Of a DNA stretch of 64,000 nucleotides, positions 19,355 to 31,410 are shown piece after piece. Below the pieces are notes generated by a model. It was given only the letters and a program-made list of their open reading frames with translations. It was not told the origin of the DNA and did no database searches. Made by a program: the position numbers and the translations under genes. How positions within the stretch are numbered: the stretch's first letter is position 1; the number at the start of each line of letters is the position of its first letter. The DNA comes from Botryosphaeria dothidea (taxonomy: Eukaryota; Ascomycota; Dothideomycetes; Botryosphaeriales; Botryosphaeriaceae): positions 620,001 through 684,000 of the forward strand of contig WWBZ02000073.1 of assembly GCA_011503125.2 (NCBI GenBank), read 5' to 3'.

Positions 19355-22300
19355 TATGTCCAGTAGCGTAAAGTGAGCATGGATCTTTGGCCGCGAGGAT
19401 TTGCGGGCAGAAAGTGTTTTCTACTCCCAAGAAGTAGGCTAACAACGCTGACAGAAACAAGATCGTGAAAAATGCATTTGACTTCGCCGAGGCCGGAATG
19501 TACGCCACGGAGCAGGCCCTCGCTTCCGTCAACATCACCTATGCCGGCTCGGGAGACTCGCTGCAGACCCCTCGCCGTGCTGCCGTCCGCCAGAGTAGAC
19601 ATGTCCGACTGGCTCTTGTCTGCGCTGCCGGCACCCACACTCTCAAGTCCGTCGCTGGCACCGGCAACGTCATATATCCCCCCGACCTGGGCTCAGTGTG
19701 CTGCGCGCCGGCGCCGTGATGACGGTCAACTCAACTGCGTTCGAGAGCATCAAGGCCGTCGCGCTGGCACGGGGTGAGCAACTGACTAAAGACGCCACCG
19801 AAATCGTACTCAATACCAGCCAATCCCCATATGCGTGGTCCAAATGGCGGCTTGCTCGATGTGAGAGAGCCGGCTCTTCCATATCACCATTACTCATAGA
19901 GAGCAAGGGCAGTCAACAGGACGTAGTAATCAACCCGTCTGACCATATCTTTCCGGATGGATGTTCCACCTCATGGCTACGCTATCTCGGCAAGAAGCCG
20001 GTTGGACACCTTGCCCAACGCTCTGCTCTGCAATCTTGACCCAGCATTGTTACCGCAACTCTGCGCTAGCCCATGCACTCTTCCCTCAGTGCCACAACTG
20101 GTCATCTGCCTAAGCTTTCTGTATGATTGAGCCCAGACAACGAAGTCATGGCCCCCTCCGGAAGCCCACCGACTCAGAAGAGATTGCGCAGGAGCAGAAA
20201 GAAAGTTTGAACAGAGACCACCCGCATCATCACTTCCCCAACGGGCTGACCGCCCTGCCAGGACCAGATCTCGAGCTCTCGCCACAGCGATAATCAAAGA
20301 CGAAAGAGACCAAGTCATGTCCGCAACATGCAAGGCGCGCCGCTCACTTACGCGTCCCCATCTGAGCCATGATCGCAAGACAACCTCGCCATTCCCCTAC
20401 CTAGCATCGCCTCTCCGCATTCGGCCGGCGCGCTGTCGTTTTGAGAGCGTTTTGGGCCTGCAGAGTGGAAACCCTATGCCGCCACACCCATGCCTGCTAC
20501 GGTGCTCGGGAAACACTTCCATTCGTCCAACTCGCCTAGCCGAGGAAAATACACTGCGAAGTTACCACACTTTTCTTCTTCGCCCACGCTCCCAGCGGCC
20601 CCTAATCCAGGGCAGATTGGGTTTCCGCAATACGTCAGAGGCGGCGTGTACCTGACGGCAGTGTTTCGGTGCGGAGACGCGACAATGAAGCAAGCAGTAT
20701 GGAAACAAAACGTCCACCAACGTCCAGGCCCGCCAACAAGCTCCCGGGGCAGTCGTCCCGAAGCGTCGTCAGGCCATCTGTCTCACCCACCGCGCAAAAC
20801 GTGTTGTGGACTCGACCTCTTTTCAGTTCCTCGGTCGGCCGAAAAGGGCAACGGAAAGGCGTGCCATCATTTCGCTACTTCCCTCCCTTTCATTATCCGT
20901 TGCCTGTTTTCTTTCTTTCCCCACACATCACGCGTCCGCAACAGAAGAAAGTGACCGGCTATGAGCTCCGTAACCCGATTTTTGTTTTACCCCACCGAGC
21001 ACCGCTGCCCCCGCTGTCAGACCAAGGTGCTTGGGTTTGTTGGGTTTAAGCATGTATAAAGCTTTCTCCTCGAGCATACCCCGGCCATTCGACGTTAGCC
21101 GAGCCCGCCAACCCTGTCGAAGGGAAACGGAGAGTGAGGGGATGTCTTGACCAGCGGTTAGAGAAACCCGCGAAAGGGAATGGCGAGCTCTGAGAAGGCA
21201 GACGAAGACTGTCCCACACACGAACACAAGGCGTAATGCAAAATGTCTCTCAAGCCGTCTTTCCGATGCTCTCCGTTGAGCAACGTCGACGTCATGGGCC
21301 GCGGCCTTGCCCTCGGCCAGGACTTGTTTGCAGCAAACCTGCTGGCGGTAACCCGTTGCCGCGCCGGCCGCAGCGCCGTTGTCTATGTGCGTGCCAAGTA
21401 GGTGAAACGGTCACATTGCATGACGGGGCGCCGCGACAAAAGGGGGCCGGGGGAAAAGGAACGTCCGGTGGGAGAGCAGTGTGTAGGCGTCCGCATGTGA
21501 TGGCGCAAAGGACCGACGACCAGACCGAAGGTTGTTCACCAGCCACAATATCGAGCGCCCTGGCGGATCGACGAGCGTTGCTTCTCCTTTGGGACTTTTG
21601 GGTTATTGCTGCAAGCACGAAGCGAGCCGTACCCGGGCAGCGCTATCCTTACGCTTTGATTAAGTCATTGCTTCCGGGCTGCGGGTACGGAGCGAGGCCG
21701 TTGATCAGCAAATGCGATAGATGAAAATATATTGCGGTTCGGGTTTCCCGCATTCGAGTGTACTGCGCATTGAACGTACTTCGTAGCATTGCGCAAAATA
21801 TCGTGTGGAATGACAGGACGAAGGACAGGTGCAGATATTTGAGATCCTCATACCTTGATTCCGGTGAGCCACGGTTGCTTCCACTCGCCTGTTCGAGATG
21901 GCAGCTCCGAGATGATGCGAGACCAGGGCGGGAAACACGGCGAAGGCGCGCAGAGCTGTCCTGATCCGAGAACCGAGAAACGGGCTGAGATTCGAAACGG
22001 GCAAGACAACCGTCGCCAACCCGGCGCATGGCGGGCGCATAAGGCGTCAGGGGGAGCGCAGGGGAGAGCGGGAAGGGGGAGGAATGATGGTGGGGCATTT
22101 GCGCAAGGAAAAGGACGTGGTGCGACAAGCAGCGCCGGGGCGATCATGCAAAAGAAGGAAAGAGGGTCGAGCGTTCCCTGCTTGCCGAAAAGTTTATTTC
22201 TGCCACTCCATCCCCACCCGATGACAGCCCAAGAACCTTGGTGCATTATTGTAGGGCCTGGAGTCCTGGCATGAACGCTCGCCCGGAACCTTTTGCGCCC

Positions 22301-23044
22301 GGCCCATTGCTTGCATATGTCAGGCCTTCGTAGACTTCTGTCAGCGAGTCAGTTGACAGCGCTTGTACGCGACGATGCAGTACTACGCTTCTATACGGGG
22401 TGTGCGCGACGCGCCGGGTGAGGCGCATAGTAGTGACCCAGACAGGGGAAGACATCGCGAGGATCTCGGCTAGCTGAGAAGGATCCATCGGGGCCCACTT
22501 CGCTTGGAATTGCCATGGAGCGCCTCCGCAGGAATTCTGAAGCAACCGGCTGATGTGAGCTCCCCTGTACTTGTGTCCAGATACTTGCCCTGTTTTCATT
22601 TCCATCCGGGATCGAGAGGCTTGTTCTTGATGGCTGGCAATCAGAACAAGCAGAATGAATCAGGAACTGATTCCAAACATTTCAATTTTACTCAAGAATA
22701 GAAGCATCGGAGATGTAAAAGTAATAGCGGCATGGCAATGAAAGGAGTGTCATTTTGTCTGGTCATGCGTGCAAAATCCAACAATCTATGCCATGCCAGT
22801 GAGCATCGATAATGAATAGAATCAAATACATAAAGCATGTTCATGAAGAAGGAAAACGAGCAAAGAATTGGCCCAGCCATCAACCAATCCGTTAAGCAAG
22901 GAACGGAATGCAGTCATGTCCAAAGCCCTCCACTTAATAAATACACTTGGGTCCGTCCCAACAAGGAGAGAAGGTATGTCGTGTGCGAGTGAAGAAAGCG
23001 TTGGGGACGTCATCCAAGGAGAAAAGAGTTCGAACGGAATTTGT
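19355..23044. other. Gene-poor 3.7-kb stretch
   Basis: Overlapping short ORFs occur on both strands, with no recognisable family. At 19465-19560 on the plus strand a protein-like run (KNAFDFAEAGMYATEQALAS, VNITYAGSGDSLQT) breaks up at a frameshift. A second open stretch continues at 19698-19850. It may be a gene remnant I cannot name. The rest, to the cutinase 3' end, shows nothing clear. Confidence 0.4.
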
Positions 23045-25391
23045 TTAGACCTGAACCTTGCCCTTGACGAAGGTAGCGGCAGTGCCGGCATCGCTACCAT
23101 AGCCGAGATGGCCAGAAGTCGAAGCGGACGAAGAACCGCCAGAGGAAGCACCGCCGATAGCACCGACGCCACCAGCGCCGCAAACGGGGTCAGAGGTGGC
23201 GCAGAATGTCTTGAAAGCGCCCTCGGGAACGTTCTTGAGGGCCTGACTCTTGAAGGGGTCGCCGAACGTGACGGCGGCCTTGACCTTGCCAGCCTGGTCG
23301 GCGGAGAGCTTGTTCGCAGTGTTGTGGACGAGCATGGCGCCCTGAGAGTAGCCAGAGATGACGATCTGGGTGTCGGGGCACTTCTGGACAGCCTTCTGGA
23401 CGTCGGCGACCATGGCCTGGGTACCAGCGCCGCCAGTGACCTCCGTGGCAATTCCACCTGCGTCGGCAGCGTAGTCGACGCCCTGGACGGCAACCTTGTC
23501 TTCACCGAGCTGCTGCTTGAGGGCGTTGGCGAAAGCGGGACCGACGACGCTGCCCACTAGCGATTTAATAACTGTTAGTTTCCATGTCCTTTGACGTGAA
23601 GAGTCGGGGTTACTGACTGTTACCCATCTCAGTAGTACCACGGGCGAAGATGAGGGTGATGGGCTTGCAAGCCTCGTCGAGGCCATTCTGAGTGCTTCCG
23701 CCCAATCCACTGCCGAGCGCAGAAAGACCAGAGCCTGAGCTTGAGCCGCCAGTGCTTGAGCCGCCGCCCATGAGGCCAGAGAGGCCAGAGAGGCCAGAGA
23801 GGCCAGAGAGGCCGCCCAATCCCGAAGAGCCGGTATCTTGACGACCAGTCAACTTTGAGCCGCTACCAAGAGAACCGATGCTAGGAATACCTGAACCGCT
23901 GCTGTCACTGCCACTGCCGCCCGTTAAGCCTCCGAGACCAGACAGACCACCCTGTTAAGTTGTTAGCAAAGTTTTGAAGCTGAAAGTAGTGGAAACACGC
24001 ACCAGGCCAGATCCTGCGCCAGGAGTGGGCAAGGAGCCGCCTCCCAAACCGCCAAGACCACCCTGCTGTGATATTAGTGACAGTTCAAAGCTGTTGTCGA
24101 TAAGGTGCGCATACAAGACCAGATCCGGACCCAGAAGAGCCGCCAAGGCCAGTGGGGAGAGAGCCTCCAAGCCCACCGAGACCACCCTGTGCAATTGTTA
24201 ACAAAAGCTCGATCAGAGAAGACAGATCAAAGAACGCACCAAGCCGCCCGCTGCAGGAGTGGGCAAAGAACCTCCGAGCCCGCCGAGACCACCCGCCTAT
24301 GCGACTGTTAACAAAAACCCAAAGTTCGAGCATGGATCGATAAACTCACCAATCCACCAGCGCCGCCAGGAGTGGGCAACGAACCACCTAGGCCACCAAG
24401 GCCGCCCTGCTATGATATCAGTGGAATTTCGAAGCTTAAAGTCAACAAGATGTGCATACAAGGCCTGATCCTGACCCAGAGGATCCACCGAGCCCGGGAA
24501 GGGAGCCCAACCCGCTCTCGCCGCTGCTCGAGCCGCCACTGAGACCCGGAATCTGACGCTTCTCGTTTTCGCCGTAGCCGCCGGAGCCCGAAGATGGGGG
24601 CGTGAGACCCGCGCCGGAACCGCCGAGGCCTGAGAGACCGCCGCCCTGTGAAATGAGTTAGAGAGGAGTTATCGGAAGGCGGGATGAAAAACTTACGATA
24701 CCGCTGCCGGACTCACCGCCAGCGCCGGGAGTGGGGAAAGGCAAGCCACCGCCCTGTGAAGCTCGTCAGTACACCGATATGACAGGCGTGGAATGATGCT
24801 GCGTACAAGTCCGCCACCGAGTCCTCCAGTGGGGAACGGAAGACCGCCGCCCTGTGACATGAGTTAGAAGTAATCAGGAGAGCAATGAAAAAAGAGTTCT
24901 GTACCAGGCCGCCTCCTAAAGAGCCACCGCCAATGCCAGGGATAGAACCTCCCTGAAGATGCGTCAGTGATGAGTAAGCCAACTATGAAGAAGTGCGAAT
25001 ATACCAAACCGCCAGCACCAGAACCGCCAGCACCAGAACCGCCAGCTCCTGGGGTTGGGAGACCGCCACCGAGCCCGCCGAATGGAGATCCAGAACCTTC
25101 TCCGCCTGCACCAGGTGTGGGAAGGGGGAAGGGGAGCCCTCCTTGACCGCCAGCGCCTCCGAAAGGAGAACCCGACGAACCGCCCGGGAATCCGCCAAAT
25201 CCGGATCCCTCAGAGCTGCCAGAGGGTGTTGGGATGGGGAATGGAAGGCCGCCCTCACCGCCAGCACCTCCCGTAGGATATGTGCCAGTCGGGGGCTCAA
25301 GACCACCGCCAAGAGAAGGCGGGTGAGCCTTAGGGAAGGGAGCGCCGGCCACAAGGGTGGCGTAGAAAGCCGCGAGGAAAATGTTGCTCAT
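23045..25391 (-). CDS. Cutinase (CE5) with long Gly-rich N-terminal region encoded by repeated exons
   Basis: A secreted serine esterase acting on cutin or other polyesters. Eleven exons in order: 25005-25391, 24905-24952, 24807-24851, 24697-24753, 24460-24645, 24350-24406, 24240-24296, 24115-24186, 24003-24062, 23618-23951 and 23045-23556, joining to 604 residues. The start MSNIFLAAFYATLVAGAPFP is a signal peptide. About 380 residues of Gly/Leu/Ser/Pro repeats follow (GGLGGLGGSLPTPG units), with a KR dibasic site in ENEKRQ. The cutinase domain occupies the last 200 residues: ARGTTEMGN, GYSQG with Ser505, SDPVC with Asp557, GHLGYG with His584, and four cysteines. Exons 1-9 all end in phase 0, and neighbouring introns are alike. 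Family members are usually near 200-230 residues with one or two introns. Confidence 0.88.
23772..23812. repeat. 9-bp tandem repeat coding Ser-Gly-Leu
   Basis: At least four copies of GAGGCCAGA in a row inside the tenth cutinase exon. On the minus strand they encode a SGLSGLSGLSGL run just before the catalytic domain. Confidence 0.85.
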
Positions 25392-25594
25392 GGTGATGAT
25401 GAGATGCAAGTGTTTGCGTGTACGTGAGAAAGAACGATGGCCTCAAGCCTTCCGTGAGATTTTGCAGAACAGAGAATGACGCGGTGCAACAGCTACCGGA
25501 GCTTGCAAATGACAGAAAACGAAGGCGAGGGAAGGGCGAGATGCTGAAGAGCGTGCTGTTGCTGGAAAAAATTCAGCGACGGATAGGTCGAGCT

Positions 25595-25602
25595 CTTTTA
25601 TA
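25595..25602 (-). promoter_or_regulatory. TATA box upstream of the cutinase gene
   Basis: The minus strand reads CTATAAAAGAG, a near-perfect TATA box, about 205 bases before the chosen cutinase ATG. A strong TATA box fits an inducible secreted enzyme, though function is inferred. Confidence 0.45.
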
Positions 25603-27535
25603 GAGGATAGACGGATGACGGATGAAACGACCCTGCCTTGTGTGGCTGGTCCTCAGGGAAACGGGAAAACGCATCCAACAGAGCCCGGGGTCTAGCCATG
25701 GCGTGCACGCAAGCTGTCGATCGACAGTCTAGAGAAGTCGAGAATGGCGTGTCTGGAACTACCGAAACGAGAAGGAGCGGCTGTTTCTTGGAGGCCCTGG
25801 ATAGCCTGGTTGTTTGTTGCCGAGGGTGCTACCGTCAGAATGGTCCCAACGCGCTTGGCAGCGATCAATACCGGGACCAGGAGCAGCGTAGGCGAAGCCT
25901 TCAACGGTGCTAAACTCATCTATCGTGAACGGCAGGGGCACAGTGGACCTGTTCTGGTGGTACAGCACAGGACGGCTGGGGCGTTGATGGTGTGTATCCT
26001 GGCCAATAGGGACAGGGTACGGGGGTTTCGCAGCTGTTTCACCGGGAGGGCTACGGGCAGCGCTCCGGGCGGCTTGGTGAACGGTGCCTCGGTTCGCGAT
26101 TTTGGACGGGAAGGCCGCTGCCGGGATTTGCACCTTAACGCTGTTAAGGTGCAATCAATTCGATGCGGCTCAGGAGAGGACGTCCAAGCCACGGCTCTCT
26201 GTTGGTCGATCCCCCGGTGCCGTGCAGCCTCAGCTATTTCCGGTGTTTGGCCGGTGCGCCGCGAAGACGAATGGTATTCCAATCCTTCAACAACAAGCCG
26301 AGGCTACAAGGCTGAAACGCCCAGTCGTCCCAGAGTCGGTCCGCTGCTGCCTGTATCAGCAGTCATCCTCCTCCTGCAAAAGGAATCTGCCATCCTCTTC
26401 TTCGTATACGCCTGGCCCCGCACCTGCTGGGCCCTTGCGGATTGTTTTGAGGATATGAAGAGACCCGCAGCCGGCTTGCACGTCATCATCACATTGCTCA
26501 GTTCCTCGGTCTTTTGGATGCACAGCCACGGCGCATTGAGAGACAAGAGCGAGCAAGAAGAAAACAAGGTGGTTGCATAGAAACATGACTCGGATGCAAA
26601 ATACGAGAAAGCAACGAGGTACTAAAGCCACACGATCCGGAAGGAGAAGGCATAGTGGTGATCTGTGAGAAAGCTGCGGTGCGCATGACATGACTGCACG
26701 TTTTGTCACTCTCGTAGTGCACATTAGCCACACTGGGTTGGTGCAAACCAGTGCATCAGCCACGTGGGGTTAACGGCCCCACGATCCTGGGAGCAATCTT
26801 AATATGGACAGTCGATCCAAAGTCTGGGTCCCATGTCGGGACCAGCCTTATCCGCTTCCAACCTTGATGCTCGCCTGATGTATTCTGCATTGTGTACGAT
26901 CTCATCATTATGCACATATTGCGAGCTGAATAGATGTCACATCGGAGCTCTAGGATAAGAAATTGAAAACAATGCAGACATGCTACTTTTTCGCGTATCG
27001 TTTGTTTGGAGAAACGAGCTTGCAGTTGAATTGCCAGGGTTTGTTCGACTCGGAATAGTGGGAGTCCTCGATACAGTAGCAGACCAGCGGCGTGTTCCAG
27101 TAAAATCGAAGAGTACATCAAACCCTCGGTGGCGGAAATAGTTGCCAGTGGGTTAAACTAGATACACAGGCCGGTTGATGATTGGTAGCTACCTTTGCCA
27201 CAATCGCGGGTGGGCGTTAACAAACCAGCTTGGCCCTGACTGATGTCTGCCGGTCATCCTCCGCCGGAAAAGGCCGTCAGTGAGAGAACCGCGGTACTGA
27301 ATCAGGGCCGCGGTATGACGAGAGGGACGAGACCGCGGAATAAGCTTTGGACATGGCGCAACTGGGCTCCACCAACAAAACGCCGCGTTTCGGCGGTTCA
27401 CTCGCCTCAAACTTCTCCGCTGTAAACGTGGCAATCTGAGGTATATTGCAAGCGGTCGACAAGCCCTGGGTGCCAGCCGTGGTCTGACTGTTGTCGTTTC
27501 CTTTGAGATCGGGCATCTGCCATGTTCGCCGCGGT
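25603..27535. other. Intergenic, no gene recognised
   Basis: About 1.9 kb upstream of the cutinase gene and downstream of the Zn2Cys6 gene. The 278-codon plus-strand frame from 25744 has no motif, and a competing minus-strand frame covers the same place. A 12-bp-arm palindrome is listed separately. A minus-strand open frame at 27277-27576 directly after the regulator's stop may be lost or alternative coding sequence. Confidence 0.45.
26128..26154. repeat. Perfect 12-bp inverted repeat with 3-base loop
   Basis: TTGCACCTTAAC, loop GCT, then GTTAAGGTGCAA. It is isolated in non-coding DNA about 740 bp upstream of the cutinase start. It may be a dimeric regulator site or a hairpin. Confidence 0.8.
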
Positions 27536-28384
27536 TCACCAGAGGAACTTCGCATGAAAGTCGTCGGACAGATCAAAGCGACCGTTGCTCCCCGGACTGG
27601 ACATCGAGTGTGGACCTTGCACCTGCCGAGTAATCCCTGCGAGGTTTTGGCCGGGCGGGTGAGGAGTGCGAGGCGGGGCTTCTGGAGTATTCCCCGACTG
27701 CGGGTCAGGCACTCCCGCGGCGTAGGACAAGTTCTGAACGGGCCAGGATCCCGTCATTGCAGTGGCCGAATCTGGCTGCTGGTGGCCTGCATCTTCCATG
27801 ACAGCCTCGGCAAGTTGAGGTTGGGTGCTTCTGGATGGGTCTGAGGACTGATCGGCGGGACTTGCGTGGATGTCCATAGCGGAATTGGTGCCCTGGTGAG
27901 AGCGGCGGACCGAATCACGACGCAGACGGTCATTACACCAGGCTAGGACAGCATGAGGCGAATTGAGCGGAAATGAGCCCCAATAATCAAGGGCAGCCCT
28001 CTTCTCCTGGGTGGTACGCTTTTGGTTACTGTCGACTACGTGGGTGGTAGAGTCATTTAGACAGGTCACAGAGTTCAACAGCTGATCTGCAGGAATCAAG
28101 GGCAGAACTTGGAGGAGGATGTGCTCGACGTCGTCGAGGCGAGCCTCGATTGCCTCAAGATAACCCTTTGCCGGGCCGCGCTGGAGTTGAGGCGGCCAGG
28201 TACACTCGTTCCCTGTCTCGCGGCATCGGGCACACGTAGGCCTATTGAGGTCAGCTTGCGGGCGCAGGGGGACAGACGGCAGCAGCAATCACCATTCGCC
28301 TCCACACTTCTGCTTCTTGCTCCGGCACGAGTCGCAGGCGGCGCTGCTCCGGGTCTGGCGGGGTTGGCGCGTCGACTGGGCCAT
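27536..28384 (-). CDS. Zn2Cys6 transcription factor (short)
   Basis: Two exons: 28293-28384 and 27536-28241, giving 265 residues. Splicing across the 51-bp intron completes a perfect zinc cluster, CX2CX6CX6CX2CX6C: CDSCRSKKQKC from exon 1 and TCARCRETGNEC from exon 2. A basic N-terminus precedes it, and a short coiled-coil-like helix follows (LEAIEARLDDVEHILLQVL). This fits a nuclear DNA-binding protein that dimerises on CGG-type sites. No fungal-specific middle homology domain is visible, and the protein ends soon after a Ser/Pro/Gln-rich region. Many family members are 600-900 residues, so this may be a short form, or the stop after KFLW may truncate it. It is divergent from the NRAMP gene. 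Confidence 0.8.
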
Positions 28385-29297
28385 TGCTGTGCCTCTCTCA
28401 CATCCAGGACTTCACTCAGCGGGTCGGCATGTCTGGTGGCGAAGGTGGAGCGGAGCTGTGGCTGTCTCAGGCGTGTCCAGCTGGTCGTGCGGAGGGCGCA
28501 GCAGGGCGACACAGAGCTGAGATGACTAATATCACGTGCTACGGATTAGGCGTAGCGTTGAGGGGCCAGAAGCGCGTGGTCTGGGCCTCTCTTGGCTCGC
28601 ATTGTTCGTCCTTATCGCATCGAATTCTTTGGGTGAGCACTGGCAGTGCTGCAGCTCTTCCGAGGAGGGTGTCGGGTGAGCGGTAACTCGGCGCGAGCGG
28701 CGAGTCGAAAGTGCGGCTACCCGCGTGCTGCAGGTTTCTTCGATGCCGTGGTCAAGCTTCAGATTGTGGAGGATTTCGCCCATGGCTTCGCTTGGCGCGG
28801 GTGCTGGGCGAGCGACCCGGAAGCGGGCCGGCCGGTGGCACCAATGATGATCCCCAGGCTCGATCTTTTTGTTCCTGCGTAACCACGCTGACGCACAGCA
28901 GTGAGCCGCACCCACAACCTGCACCATGATGGCTCACTCAGCGCATGCGTGCGCCGGCTGCTCCACAGTCAGCTTTGCTATTACTTCACTGCGAATGCCG
29001 CGTCCTGCGTGCATGGCGAATTCGGCTGCCGTGTGATCCGTGGAGCGCTGACATTCCGTGGGTCGCGAGAAACCGGGAGCAGGCAGTGTCATCGATTCGC
29101 CCGCCTTCCTTCAACCCGCAAAGCTCCCGCGAAGCTCGCCCTCCATCCCCGCAACGCCGCACGCCAGCCCTGTGTACCCGAGGTGCCGCGCCCAGGCATA
29201 TCCTCCCGCTGTTCGCACATTGCCACCGCCCGCGCATGCTACCACCAGCCCGAGCACGCGACACCCTTCCAAGTGTCCTACGTGACATCACTCGACC
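28385..29297. other. Divergent promoter region between regulator and NRAMP genes
   Basis: A 913-bp stretch between two divergent start codons. ORFs on both strands are short and unconvincing. C/A-rich leader-like sequence precedes the NRAMP ATG. Confidence 0.45.
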
Positions 29298-31410
29298 ATG
29301 AACTGCCCGTCCAGAGTCGACCCGGAGATTCCTCCAGACTGGAATCAGAACCCTCCAGCCTTGGCCGCCGATACCACCACGTGTAACGACCTCAATCACA
29401 TTGCGAACGAGCGCCAGAAGCGTAAAAACTCCCTGCACGCCATGGACGATGGCGCCCTCGATCGACCGCAGCAACCCCCCGACTTTGATCCCGGGCTCGT
29501 GCAGCGGCGGGGTGTTGGCGACATGAGGTCTGAAGCAGAGGGCTCTGCCAAATCAGTCATGAGAGTCGACATCGCCGAGTCGCCCCGCCAGCCCGCCGCC
29601 AAACACTCGTCGTCCTCTGGCGCGCTCGAGACTACTTTCAATGTGGGATATACTGGACATGGGAATTCTGGAAATGGGAAATCGCCCCACCGTGATTCGA
29701 AGCTGCCCGGCTTCTTTGTCAAAATCAAGAAGGTGCTCTACGAATACTCCAAATTCATAGGGCCTGGTTTCATGGTGGCCGTCGCGTACATTGATCCTGG
29801 TGAGTTGAATCCTTGGAGGACTCCACCACATTCTTTGTTACTTCGTGGTTCAACGCTAACAATCTCCAGGCAACTATGCAACGGACGTTGCTGCTGGCGC
29901 TTCGTACCGCTTCAAGCTTCTTTTCATTATCCTGATGTCCAACGTTTTCGCCATCTTCCTGCAGTCCCTATGCGTAAAGCTTGGAACCGTTACGGGCATG
30001 AACCTAGCCGAAAACTGCCGTGCACATCTGCCAAGATGGCTTAACATTGTCTTGTACATTTTTGCAGAATCTGCAATCATCGCTACAGACATTGCTGAGG
30101 TAGGTTCTCCGACTTCGGCGGCGTCGTTTCCGCATCGACTGCATACCGAGGCTCGCCAAACAATCTGTTTATAGCAGCATCGACTAATGCACTTCGCAGG
30201 TCATTGGCACAGCGATCTCTTTGAATGTTCTGCTGAAAGTACCTCTTGTTGCTGGCTGTGCTATTAGCATTGTCGATGTCCTCATCATTCTGATTTTCTA
30301 CAAGCCCTCGGGCTCCATGCGAGCCTTGCGCACATTCGAATATTTCGTGATGCTTCTCGTGTTGGGAGTAGTGGTATGCTTCTGCTTCCAGCTCAGTCTG
30401 ATTAAGAACACATCGGTTGGTGAGGTTTTCAAGGGTTACCTTCCGAGCAAGGCAATAGTCGAGTCGAAAGGGTCAGTATCACGTTACGAGACGCCACAAC
30501 AAGCGTGCTTCTGACGTTCTTTAGCCTCTACCAGTCTTGTGGTATCCTTGGCGCCACAGTGATGCCTCACTCCCTGTATCTTGGTTCAGGCATCATTCAA
30601 CCACGCTTACGCGAATTCGACGAAGCGCTCTCAGCCTCTACCCAAAACCCCGCCGCTGCGGAAAACAACACCTATGATTCCGATACGGAATCTGTCACGT
30701 CTCTCTCAAAATATCGACCTTCAATCCAGGCGATCAGAGCGTGCTATACTTATTCCGTCGTCGAGACGGCTGTCTCTCTCTTCACGTTTGCATTGTTTGT
30801 CAATTCCGCAATACTCATTGTTGCCGGTGCATCTCTCTACAACACGCCCGGTGCAGATTCTGCTGATCTTTTTGGCATCCACGATTTACTTTCATCCACG
30901 CTCGCGCCCGTTGCTGGCACAATCTTCGCTTTGGCTTTGCTTCTTTCTGGCACCAGCGCTGGTATTGTCTGCACGATAGCCGGCCAGATGGTCAGCGAAG
31001 GGCAGATCAATTGGACCTGTAAGCCATGGAAACGCCGTCTCATCACCCGCAGCATCAGTATCACACCATCGATTATCATCGCTGGTGCAGTTGGGCGTGA
31101 GGGGTTGTCGGACGCTCTTGAGGGTTCGCAAGTCGCCCTCAGCGTCATCTTACCGTTCGTTAGTGCTCCCCTCATCTATTTCACCTGCCGTAACAAATTC
31201 ATGACTGTGTCCGCGGTGGATCGTGGCATTGCTCCACGCCGTAATGCCGCAGTACAAGGCGACCATGTCGAGCAGGGATCTGCGGGCTCAGTCGAGGACG
31301 TCAAGATGCGCAACAACTGGTTTACCGCAGGTGTTGCGTTCATTATCTGGTTAATCATTGTCATCATGAACGTGGCGTTACTGGTGCTTGTCGGCATGGA
31401 CAAGGCGTGA
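29298..31410 (+). CDS. NRAMP-family divalent metal transporter (Smf-type)
   Basis: Proton-coupled importer of Mn2+, Fe2+ and related ions. Four exons: 29298-29799, 29870-30099, 30200-30471 and 30525-31410, giving 629 residues. The metal-binding signature DPGNYATDVAAGA spans intron 1, with DPGN at 166-169. The second unwound-helix signature, MPHSLYLGS, starts at Met348 and lies directly after exon 4 begins. At least ten hydrophobic segments follow the family pattern. The first 130 residues are a polar Ser/Pro-rich cytosolic tail, longer than usual. A second ATG at 29442 could be the real start. Whether it sits in the plasma membrane or an endomembrane cannot be told. Confidence 0.92.

Noticed and set aside
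22868..23560. 230-codon plus ORF antisense to the cutinase domain
   Set aside because: The minus strand holds the clear cutinase with its catalytic triad.
25744..26580. 278-codon plus ORF between cutinase and regulator
   Set aside because: No recognisable motif or splice structure; competing ORFs on the other strand; crosses the palindrome.
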